This document shows positions 57,383 to 64,000 of a stretch of DNA of 64,000 nt, in pieces. Within the stretch, counting starts at the first letter, position 1; each line of letters begins with the position of its first letter. This stretch comes from Streptomyces buecherae (GTDB taxonomy: Bacteria > Actinomycetota > Actinomycetes > Streptomycetales > Streptomycetaceae). The notes under the pieces were generated by a model that did not search any database, was not told where the DNA came from, and saw only the letters and a list, made by a program, of their open reading frames with translations. The stretch is taken from NCBI RefSeq assembly GCF_014295035.1, contig NZ_CP060404.1, positions 4,934,501 to 4,998,500 of the forward strand, in the 5' to 3' direction. A program made the position numbers and the translations under genes.

Positions 57383-58501
57383 TCACCCGCTGCGCAGCAC
57401 CCGGAAGCGGTCGGGCCGCGCCGGGTCCCGGTCCACGACCCGCACCGGCGGCCAGGCCCACTGCCACACGCCGCTGCCGGCCGGCCGGGAGAACCGCACC
57501 GTCCCGCGCGTCCCCGGCGTCGCGACCCGCGACCACGCGGCGGCGATCCCCGCCCGGTCCACCCCGTGCGTACGCAGCACGTCGGCGAGGACGAGAACGG
57601 CGTCGTACCCCTCGTACGCCACGAACGACGGCTCCCCGGCGAGCCGCGTCCGCAACGCCGCCTCGACCCGCACCCCGAGCGGGGTGAGCCGCTCGGGCAG
57701 GTACCGCAGGAACGGCACCCCCGCGCCCTCGTCCCCCAACAGCGCGGCCCACTGCGCGAACTCCGGCTGCCCGGCCGGCGCGCCCACCGTCACCTCGGCC
57801 AGGCGCGGGTCCCGCCGTACGGCCCTGACGATCGACACGGCCGGCTCCGGGAAGCCGACGAGCAGGAGCAGCGCCGTGGCGCGGTGCTGGACCAGCGCGT
57901 CGCAGACGGCCGCCGGGTCGAGCGCCCGCGCGTCCAGCTCGACCACGGTGCCGCCGCGCGGGGCGAGGTGGTCCCGCAGGACGCGCGTCCCCGAGGCCCA
58001 GTACACGCTGGGTTCGGCCGCCACGGCGACGCGTCGGTGGCCCGCGTCGAGCAGCGCGTCGGCGTAGATCCGCCAGCCGTACGACTGCGCCGGCGCCAGC
58101 CGCGCGACCCACTGCGTCGGTTCCTCGGTGAGCCCGTCGAGCACCGCCGACGAGCACAGGAACGGCACCCCTCGTGCGTCGGCCTCGGCGGCGGCGGCCC
58201 GCGCGACGACGCTGTGGTACTCCCCGACGACGGCGGCCACCCCGAGCCCCGCCAACTCCGCCACCGCCGCCGAGGCCCGCTCCGGATCGGCGGCGGTGTC
58301 CCGCACCACCAGCTCCAACGGCCTCCCGCCGACGCCACCGGCGTCATTGACGTCCCGGACGCCCAACTCGGCCCCAGCGATCAGGTGCTGACCGGCCTCG
58401 ACCCAGCCGGGCGGGGTGAGCGGTGCCAGGGCCCCGACCCGAATGCTCGCTGGTGCGGAGCGGTCCGCTCCCTGGGGCGTTGGCGGTGGTGTCGCGTTCA
58501 T
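57383..58501 (-). CDS. Cytosolic ABC substrate-binding-like protein (Leu/Ile/Val type)
   Basis: A 372-residue type I periplasmic-binding-fold protein of the branched-chain amino acid receptor family (IRVGALAPLTPPGWVEAGQH; DVNDAGGVGGRPLELVVRDT). There is no signal peptide or lipobox at the ATG at 58501 (which has GGGGAGAG), and no permease genes adjoin, so it probably acts as a cytosolic or orphan sensor of small molecules. In the recalled S. coelicolor order a phosphate-transport gene lies here, suggesting an accessory replacement. Confidence 0.82.
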   Translation of the reverse strand: MNATPPPTPQGADRSAPASIRVGALAPLTPPGWVEAGQHLIAGAELGVRDVNDAGGVGGRPLELVVRDTAADPERASAAVAELAGLGVAAVVGEYHSVVARAAAAEADARGVPFLCSSAVLDGLTEEPTQWVARLAPAQSYGWRIYADALLDAGHRRVAVAAEPSVYWASGTRVLRDHLAPRGGTVVELDARALDPAAVCDALVQHRATALLLLVGFPEPAVSIVRAVRRDPRLAEVTVGAPAGQPEFAQWAALLGDEGAGVPFLRYLPERLTPLGVRVEAALRTRLAGEPSFVAYEGYDAVLVLADVLRTHGVDRAGIAAAWSRVATPGTRGTVRFSRPAGSGVWQWAWPPVRVVDRDPARPDRFRVLRSG

Positions 58502-58740
58502 TGCGCTGGCTCTCCCCGTGTGGACGCTTCGGCTGCCGCCAGCATCGTCGATCACTTCGCCGAGCGTGAAGGTCCAGGGAGTGTGAAGTGGCCTGCTCAC
58601 CGGCCCGCTCACCGGCCTGCGGCGTCGCGGGCTGACGCTGCGCGGTCTGAGCGGGTCCGGGGGCTTCTCGAGCTGGCCCGTCCGGCGCCGGGCCGGGCGG
58701 TATCGCGCCGGGCGTACGGTCTCGGGGGTTGTCGGCCCGT

Positions 58741-59286
58741 TCAGCGTCGGGCGTGCCGGATCGTCAGCCGCCCGAAGCCCATGCTCCCCGAGATGTGGAT
58801 CTTCACCCCACCGGGGCTCCGGGGCCGACGCGGAGGCTTGTACGTCGTGTCCTTCCACCCCGTCTCCAGGCCCTCGACATCCACGACCGCGTCGCGCGGC
58901 ACCGTGATCTTCGCCCGCCCGGTGCCGAGCCGCAGCTCGATATCGACGGCCGCATGCTCGATGACCGCCCGCGACAGATCCAGACGCACCCTGCCGAACG
59001 CGGACTCGACCTTGAGTTTGCGCGGCACCTGCCACACCCCACGCCGCTGAATCCGCCCACCGGCGGCCCCGATCGTGGACGTGGTGACCGCCTTCTCCGC
59101 CGGTAGCGAGTCCAGCGCCGCGGCAAGCTCCGGCCGCGTGGTGACGACAAGCACCTGGTCGAGGCGTGTGTCCAACTCCTCGTGCGTGAGGTGCCCTTCG
59201 GCGTACGCCTCCCGCAGCCGCCGCACGGCCGCGTCGCGGTCATCTTCACTGATCAGTGGCGGCCGATCGGCCGGCAGAGCGGTCAC
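58741..59286 (-). CDS. DUF1707 / LiaF-like protein
   Basis: A 181-residue protein with an N-terminal DUF1707 domain (ISEDDRDAAVRRLREAYAEG, HLTHEELDTRLDQVL) and a C-terminal beta-rich part resembling the LiaF cell-wall-active-antibiotics response domain. No transmembrane helix is seen. It is common in Streptomyces and of unknown function. Confidence 0.88.
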   Translation of the reverse strand: MTALPADRPPLISEDDRDAAVRRLREAYAEGHLTHEELDTRLDQVLVVTTRPELAAALDSLPAEKAVTTSTIGAAGGRIQRRGVWQVPRKLKVESAFGRVRLDLSRAVIEHAAVDIELRLGTGRAKITVPRDAVVDVEGLETGWKDTTYKPPRRPRSPGGVKIHISGSMGFGRLTIRHARR

Positions 59287-59361
59287 CTGTTCACCCTACT
59301 TCCGCCGCGCGCTAGGGAGGCGTCAAGGTTGGTGGGGGAGGGGTAGCGAGTGCCCTGCCAT

Positions 59362-59877
59362 CTACGGGTACAGCCGCTTGACCATGATGCCGAAGACGGG
59401 CGAGTCCTCGAACGGCTTCTGCTCTCCCACCTTCTCGTAACCCCACCGCTCGTACAGCTCCACCACCTTGGGGTGCGCCACGTCGACGAGCAGTGTCGCG
59501 ACCTCGTCGCCACGGCTGCTCACGACCGCGTCGTGCAGCCGCTGCGAAGTGCCCGTCTTACGCCACTCCTTGAGCACGAGCAGCTCGGAGAGCCCGAAGA
59601 CGGGCACACCTTCGAGCATGGAACTCGGCCGCTCGGAGCCCTTCCACCAGCCACCCGGGGCGAAGGACGCTCCGTACGCGAATCCAGTCGGAACCTCGTC
59701 GTCGAAGCCGACGACGCACGACCACGACGGCTTCCCGCTCCACCTGTCGTAGAACCAACTGAAGCGCTCGCGGGAAAGGAAGGGGTCGCTTGAGCCGCTG
59801 TGAACGGCGCTGTGGAGGTCCAGGACGGTCTCGCGAATGGAGGCCGCGTCGGCGCTGGTGTACGTACGTCAACGCAT
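59362..59877 (-). pseudogene. GNAT acetyltransferase with stop at codon 3
   Basis: An open frame of about 168 codons encodes a GNAT domain (VLKEWRKTGTSQRLHDAVV; HPKVVELYERWGYEKVGEQ). The natural start, the ATG at 59877 with a strong GAAGGAG site, is followed by CGT and then TGA in the same frame. After the stop the frame is intact and protein-like (TSADAASIRETVLDLHSAVH). The next in-frame ATG, at 59619, would leave 85 residues without the N-terminal fold. It is either a recent nonsense mutation, a sequencing error or use of an unusual start. Confidence 0.65.
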
Positions 59878-59949
59878 TTCTGGCTCCTTCTCGAAAATGT
59901 GCACCGATGCCCATGAGGCAACTGCCACTGGGTCGCATCGTTACCGCCC

Positions 59950-60465
59950 CTACCAAGCGTGACGGCCGTCGTGCAGGTACGTCGTTCGCCCGCCCGCGTG
60001 CAAGCTGGTCATGGCGGCGTTGAATCGAGTCCGTAGGCGGTCGCTGAGAAGTCCCTGCGCGACTGCCTGGGTGACGAAAGCGACCTCGGAAAGCTCTTCG
60101 TCGCAAGGACCTATCGTTCCCGCCTCGCGTGCACCCAGCGTGCCGCCGTCGAAGACAAAGGCGAGCTGATCGTCCCAAGGCCCATGTGGGGCGACCCAAT
60201 CGACCACCAAGAGCCCGTACAACGTGATGTCGAGCCCCAACTCCTCACGCAACTCCCGTCTCGCCGTCTCCTCTGGTGGCTCGTTTGCTTCGGCCATTCC
60301 CCCCGGTAGGTCCCAGCCCGGCTTGTACGTGGGGTTGACCAGGAGCACGCGCTCCTCCGCATCACGTAGCAAGACGTCAGCTGCCACACGCTTTCGCGCC
60401 TGGCGGGCGTTGCCTTCGGCGAGGTGAGCATGCCACGCGACCGGATCGGCGGGTGTGGGCTTCAT
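59950..60465 (-). CDS. NUDIX hydrolase of the accessory region
   Basis: A 171-residue NUDIX hydrolase with an intact box (GGMAEANEPPEETARRELRE, then ELGL) and an N-terminal extension (WHAHLAEGNARQARKRVAAD). Relatives of this type occur with XRE regulators in Streptomyces. The ATG at 60465 is 16 bases past the XRE stop, so they form an operon. The substrate is unknown. Confidence 0.88.
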   Translation of the reverse strand: MKPTPADPVAWHAHLAEGNARQARKRVAADVLLRDAEERVLLVNPTYKPGWDLPGGMAEANEPPEETARRELREELGLDITLYGLLVVDWVAPHGPWDDQLAFVFDGGTLGAREAGTIGPCDEELSEVAFVTQAVAQGLLSDRLRTRFNAAMTSLHAGGRTTYLHDGRHAW

Positions 60466-60481
60466 ATCGTGGCGCCTTTCC

Positions 60482-61585
60482 CTACGCGTGCACTTCGGCC
60501 AACAACATCCGCAACGTGAGCGAGTGCTTCGCCGGCGGCAGGGCTTCCATGGCCGCCCGCGCGACCGCAATCCCACCGGCCCTGTCCCCGGAACGGGCCA
60601 ACATCAGCCCCTGGTGAAGTGCCAGGTGGGTGGCGAACCGGGGAAGCGTAGCGGGGAGTTCGCGGTGTGCTCGTTCCTGCGCTTCGACGGCGCCCTTCTC
60701 GTCCCCGAGGCGAGCCAGGAGGAGGGACCGGAAGACGTTCAGCCGCCAGTACGGAACGGCGTAGTCCGAGGTCTGTTCGTACGAGCCCACCGCGTCGAAA
60801 ACGCGCTGCCCACGGGCATCGAGTGCGAGCGCCGCAGCGTGGTCGCCCCGCAAGGCCGCCGCGTGTGCTTTCCCGTAGATGGCGTTGAGGAGGCCGAGCG
60901 AGGGCCGGTCCGAGATGGCCACCGCCTGGTCGGCGATCATGTCGGCCACCGGCAGCGAGGCCCCCTCGTACCCCAGGGCGACAGCGGCCCGCCCGCGCAC
61001 CCACACCCGCGCTGACTCGTCCCCCGACTCGTCTGCGGCCCTGGCCGCCATCCGATACCAGTAGACCGCCTTGGAGCCGTCCGAGCCGGGGAACGTCTTG
61101 GCGTAGAGGGTCATGAGCCGTGCGGCCACGGACCAAAGCTGGGGTGCGTCCAACTGTTGCTGTACGACTACGAGTTCCCCGGATACGCGCCGCTGAATAT
61201 CGGCCGCACCCATGGACATGTAGTCCGTGCCGTAGGCGGAGAGCTTGCCCTCCCAGTCGTCTGCCGACGGGCCCCCGCGAAGCCGGGCGGCGAACCCTTG
61301 GGACAGCAGGTCCGAGGCCACCACGGGCGCTATGGCGACGCCGGCGACATCGGTGAGAAAGGTACGCCGCTCCATTTCGCTCTCCAGGACAGCTAGGGGG
61401 ACGTCAAGGACCGCCGAAAGGGCGCGTAGATAGAACGCCCCCGGCTCATGCTTCGAACACTCCCAGCCGCTCACGTACTCCCGGCTCAGTGTGGTCCCGA
61501 ACTGTTTGTTGATTTCCGACGCCAAGCGCCCCTGCGACCAGCCGAGCGCCGAACGTAGCTCGCGGATCAGTTCCCCGATGCCCAT
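60482..61585 (-). CDS. XRE regulator with TPR-like C-terminal domain
   Basis: A 367-residue regulator: N-terminal helix-turn-helix (LIRELRSALGWSQGRLASEI...EYVSGWECSKHEPG) followed by helical TPR-type repeats (residues about 150-367; GRAAVALGYEGASLP, ALRGDHAAALALDARG). This architecture is frequent beside radical SAM and peptide genes in Streptomyces. The ATG at 61585 (MGIGELIRELRSALG) is chosen over 61663. It is divergent from the unknown-protein pair. Confidence 0.88.
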   Translation of the reverse strand: MGIGELIRELRSALGWSQGRLASEINKQFGTTLSREYVSGWECSKHEPGAFYLRALSAVLDVPLAVLESEMERRTFLTDVAGVAIAPVVASDLLSQGFAARLRGGPSADDWEGKLSAYGTDYMSMGAADIQRRVSGELVVVQQQLDAPQLWSVAARLMTLYAKTFPGSDGSKAVYWYRMAARAADESGDESARVWVRGRAAVALGYEGASLPVADMIADQAVAISDRPSLGLLNAIYGKAHAAALRGDHAAALALDARGQRVFDAVGSYEQTSDYAVPYWRLNVFRSLLLARLGDEKGAVEAQERAHRELPATLPRFATHLALHQGLMLARSGDRAGGIAVARAAMEALPPAKHSLTLRMLLAEVHA

Positions 61586-61927
61586 GGGGCCATCTTGCCT
61601 CCGCGCGTGGGGCTCCGGCAGCCCAAGTGGTCCTCGCTGGGGAGTTGCCCCTACGTATCGCACTAGGCGCCCCGCGCCGGATGCTGGAATCTCGGTGTCC
61701 AGATGGCAGAACGCTGCGGCGACCTATCACATGCGTTGTTTTGTCGCGACCCCAAGGTCGAGGTGGGTACCGCTACGGCCTCCGCACCAGCAATTACACC
61801 GTTTGGTGATCGTCCCGCGCGGAACGAAGCGCCTCCACGTCCCAGCGCAGCCTCGCGCCACCGTCCGTACGCACAAGCCCAACACCTCGGATAACTCCCA
61901 CCACCGGAAAAAAATTCGGAGAGTTCC
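61586..61927. promoter_or_regulatory. Divergent intergenic region between XRE and unknown genes
   Basis: No supported gene. The run GGAAAAAAATTCGGAGAG before 61928 is locally AT-rich and holds the GGAGAG ribosome site. The promoters of both directions should lie here. Confidence 0.45.
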
Positions 61928-62527
61928 GTGAATGACCTCGACTGGACTCCACCCCCTTGCGACCGCCTAACCGTGTTGCCCGCCGGCCGGCACTGGGATG
62001 CCGTCCGCACCGATACCCGCACCGCACGCTGGGCGTTCGGGTTTCTCGACGCGATCGAGCGCAGCGCCGCGATCGTGGACTCGCGCACGGGCAGCGTGCA
62101 CTGGCTGGTCCCGCCGGGTGAGGCGGCGCGGGCTCCGTACGACGACTGGGAGCGGTTGCGCCAACACGTCACCGTGCTGACGGCCGGGCCCACCGTGCAC
62201 TACGTGGGTGTGCCGGCTGGTCACCTGTGTGACGGGGGCGGGCCCCGGTGGCACGTCCCCGCCGCGTGGTCCGGGTCCTACGTGACGCAGTCGCACCTGC
62301 TGGCCGCCGTGTTGGGAACCGCCGTGGTGCGCGCGCACGGGCCCGCGGGACTGGCGCCGCAGTGCGCGGTGTGCGGGCGCGCCATGGACCGGGCGTCCAT
62401 GGTGACCACGGTGGGACGGTTACGCCGGGGCGACCCGCTCCAGCACCTGGAGTCCCACCCGACGTGTGCGCACGCCGTGATGGGCCCCGAGGTGCGGCGG
62501 GAGGCAGCGGGGGTGGCCGGGTGGTAG
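61928..62527 (+). CDS. Unknown protein, pair member 1
   Basis: A 199-residue soluble protein I cannot assign. Features: RHWDAVRTDTRTARWAFGFL, HWLVPPGEAARAP and WHVPAAWSGSYVTQSHLLAA, then a C-terminal CxxC (PQCAVCGRA) with later Cys/His that could bind zinc. It resembles the following protein in the order of its VxWLxPxE and W-V-P-x-x-W-x-G motifs, so the two look like diverged copies. The GTG at 61928 follows GGAGAG. The frames overlap at 62521-62527. Confidence 0.72.
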   Translation: MNDLDWTPPPCDRLTVLPAGRHWDAVRTDTRTARWAFGFLDAIERSAAIVDSRTGSVHWLVPPGEAARAPYDDWERLRQHVTVLTAGPTVHYVGVPAGHLCDGGGPRWHVPAAWSGSYVTQSHLLAAVLGTAVVRAHGPAGLAPQCAVCGRAMDRASMVTTVGRLRRGDPLQHLESHPTCAHAVMGPEVRREAAGVAGW

Positions 62528-62934
62528 CGCGGAGGCCCCGCTCCGGGGCGTACGCGTGGGCCCCGCCAGCCGGTCGCGGCTTTCATCTGTTGGCCATCGG
62601 CGTCCAGTTGGAGGCCGTCCGCGCCCCCGCCGACCTCGGCGCGTGGATGCGGACGAACGGTACGGAGAAGGCCGCCCACATCGCCACGGCCCAGCACGCG
62701 GTCTGGCTGCTGCCCGCCGAGGAGGCCGCCGTGTACCGCACCGCCTGGCGCGTGCCCGGCGTACGGCATGTCGCGAGCGGGCTCCTGGCCGTGCCCCAGG
62801 CCGGTCGGCCCGAGGTGGGGGCGGGTGTGCGGTGGGTGGTGCCGCGCGGTTGGAAGGGCCGGCACGTGGCCAGCCCTTCCCAACTGGCCACGGACCTCGC
62901 GGCGGCGGCACGGGCCGCGTGGGGCGGGGGGTGA
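62521..62934 (+). CDS. Unknown protein, pair member 2
   Basis: A 137-residue soluble protein of unknown function, similar in motif order to its upstream neighbour (VQLEAVRAPADLGAWM; VWLLPAEEAAVYR; WVVPRGWKGRHVASPSQLAT) but without the cysteine tail. The start is probably the GTG at 62521, overlapping the upstream stop, which implies coupled translation. It is followed by the small peptide and radical SAM genes in the same direction. Confidence 0.7.
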   Translation: MVARRPRSGAYAWAPPAGRGFHLLAIGVQLEAVRAPADLGAWMRTNGTEKAAHIATAQHAVWLLPAEEAAVYRTAWRVPGVRHVASGLLAVPQAGRPEVGAGVRWVVPRGWKGRHVASPSQLATDLAAAARAAWGGG

Positions 62935-63005
62935 GCGCTTGGCGAGTGCGCGGCCACGGATCGACGCGTCGTACCGGCGAAGTACCTGACGGAGAAGGAG
63001 CGCCC

Positions 63006-63110
63006 GTGACGTCCGTCATCGGGGCAAGGCTGTCTCGCGTCGAGCGCCGTACGGAGTTCCTCTGGCTGGATGGCGGCGGCGCTCCGACCCCGTGCTCGCG
63101 TGAACCCTGA
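63006..63110 (+). CDS. 34-residue peptide upstream of the radical SAM gene
   Basis: A GTG at 63006 with a strong GGAGAAGGAG site opens a 35-codon frame (VTSVIGARLSRVERRTEFL, then WLDGGGAPTPCSREP). Residues 16-22, TEFLWLD, match TQFLWLD at residues 17-23 of the radical SAM protein that starts 195 bases downstream, and both begin Val-Thr. It may be a precursor peptide, a leader, or a relic of a duplicated 5' end of the enzyme gene. Confidence 0.5.
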   Translation: MTSVIGARLSRVERRTEFLWLDGGGAPTPCSREP

Positions 63111-63203
63111 GGGAACCAGCGAAACCGCATGTGCTTTCGGGTGCAGTTCGTACTACCCATGGCGACCGTTTCGGGTCAGGGTCGCACAGCACTACCCCAG
63201 ACT

Positions 63204-63245
63204 CCCGCTGCCGTGGCGCCACTCGGGAGGCGCCACGGCAGCGGG
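63204..63245 (+). terminator. Perfect 17-bp hairpin before the radical SAM gene
   Basis: Arms 63204-63220 (CCCGCTGCCGTGGCGCC) and 63229-63245 are perfectly complementary with an 8-nt loop. It lies between the peptide gene and the enzyme gene and could set their expression ratio or end the upstream operon. Confidence 0.65.
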
Positions 63246-63305
63246 TTAGCAAGCGCACGACAGCGTGGGGGGCCCTCGCGCTGAGGAACGAGGTGTGGAG
63301 GGTAA

Positions 63306-64000
63306 GTGACAACGATCATCGAGGGACCGGCGATCAACCAGGCCCCGCGGCCTACGCAGTTCCTTTGGCTCGACCTCACGAGGCGCTGCCAGCTCAACTG
63401 CGTCCACTGCTACAACTCCTCGGACGCGAACGGGTCGCACGGGGAGATGTCGCGCGAGGACTGGCTAGGCGTGCTCGAGCAGGCCGTAGCGGGCGGCGTG
63501 CAGCGTGTACAACTCATCGGCGGAGAGCCGATGCTGCACCCTGACGCCCTGGTCCTCGCGGACCAGGCGCTGACGCGGGGCCTGGCCGTCGAGGTCTACA
63601 GCAACCTCGTGCACGTCTCTGACGCGTGGTGGACGCAGCTCCAGCGTGAGGGCGCTTCGCTGGCCACTTCGTGGTACTCGGACCGGGCCGACGAGCACCA
63701 GGCCATCACGGGGCGCCCCAGCTTCCAGCGAACGCGGAACAACATCGTCAAGGCTGTGCGGCTCGGCACCCCCCTGCGCGCCGGCATTGTGGCGATCACC
63801 GAGGGGCAGCGTGTCGAGCAGGCCAAGCGAGACCTAGCGGAACTGGGTGTCACGCGGGTTGGCGTGGACCACGAGCGGCCCTACGGCCGCGGGGCCCAGG
63901 ACCAGGCACCTGACGTGTCCGGGCTGTGCGGCCAATGCGGGAACGGTAAGGCCGCGATCGACCCCAACGGCAACGTGTCGCCCTGCGTGTTCTCCGCCGA
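63306..64000 (+). CDS. Radical SAM/SPASM enzyme, 3' end outside window
   Basis: The first 231 codons of a radical SAM protein. The [4Fe-4S] motif is CQLNCVHC (C-x3-C-x2-C), preceded by QFLWLDLTRR. The GGEP motif follows (QLIGGEPMLHP), and a SPASM-like cysteine region starts before the edge (CGQCGNGKAAIDPNGNVSPC). Radical SAM/SPASM proteins usually install cross-links or thioethers in ribosomal peptides or mature enzyme cofactors. The GTG at 63306 has GGAGGG close by. The substrate may be the upstream peptide or lie beyond the window. Confidence 0.88.
   Translation, partial: MTTIIEGPAINQAPRPTQFLWLDLTRRCQLNCVHCYNSSDANGSHGEMSREDWLGVLEQAVAGGVQRVQLIGGEPMLHPDALVLADQALTRGLAVEVYSNLVHVSDAWWTQLQREGASLATSWYSDRADEHQAITGRPSFQRTRNNIVKAVRLGTPLRAGIVAITEGQRVEQAKRDLAELGVTRVGVDHERPYGRGAQDQAPDVSGLCGQCGNGKAAIDPNGNVSPCVFSA

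Overview
The window is high-GC actinobacterial DNA, almost certainly from a Streptomyces chromosome core. Diagnostic genes are a RsiG-type anti-sigma factor with its c-di-GMP motif, GlnR, the nickel regulator Nur, mycothiol synthase MshD, a Streptomyces-style polyphosphate kinase, DUF397/XRE/ATP-binding regulator sets and LmeA-like DUF2993 proteins. From recalled gene order, the backbone from dtd/ygfZ/nur through glnR, a LacI regulator, an HtrA-like protease with its two-component system, mshD and ppk resembles the Streptomyces coelicolor region around SCO4143-SCO4180. Several insertions interrupt it.

Layout. 1-10.6 kb: Eis-like acetyltransferase (cut by the edge), asparaginase, rsiG, dtd, an orphan ParA ATPase, ygfZ, nur, and a btuCDF-like ABC importer preceded by a cobalamin riboswitch. 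9.8-16.9 kb: nitrobindin, a tiny membrane protein, DsrE protein, DUF3099, a sulfurtransferase/DUF1416 pair behind a Cys-codon leader peptide, DUF2993 protein, a low-complexity membrane protein and a MoaD-like protein. 17.2-23.8 kb: a heterodimeric ABC exporter, glnR with an overlapping upstream mini-ORF, and a LacI regulator.

23.9-33.8 kb is an accessory island between the LacI gene and the htrA-like gene. It holds two PIMT-like methyltransferases, a DUF397/XRE/ATP-binding trio, a complete sdpC-sdpA-sdpB-type toxin locus with a LysR gene on one side and a GntR/PH-domain/DUF1648 operon on the other, a C-terminal relic of a second ATP-binding regulator, and a 34-residue peptide gene overlapping the second methyltransferase. 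That last pair looks like a minimal imiditide-type RiPP cassette.

34-42 kb: HtrA-like protease with its response regulator and kinase, TetR and membrane protein, GNAT, DUF2993 and DoxX. 43.9-46.3 kb: a tightly overlapping three-gene operon (membrane terpene cyclase, cyclodipeptide synthase, phytoene-synthase-like prenyltransferase) resembling the drimentine pathway. 46.6-57.4 kb: GNAT, a short threonyl-tRNA synthetase behind a Thr-codon leader peptide and strong hairpin, secreted nucleotidase, mshD, ppk, CHAD protein and NUDIX hydrolase.

57.4 kb to the end: a second accessory stretch with a substrate-binding-like protein, DUF1707, a GNAT gene with a stop at its third codon, NUDIX, XRE-TPR regulator, two related unknown proteins, a small peptide gene and a radical SAM/SPASM enzyme cut by the right edge. 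No rRNA, tRNA, CRISPR array, transposase or integrase was recognised. All assignments come from reading the sequence; no search was run.
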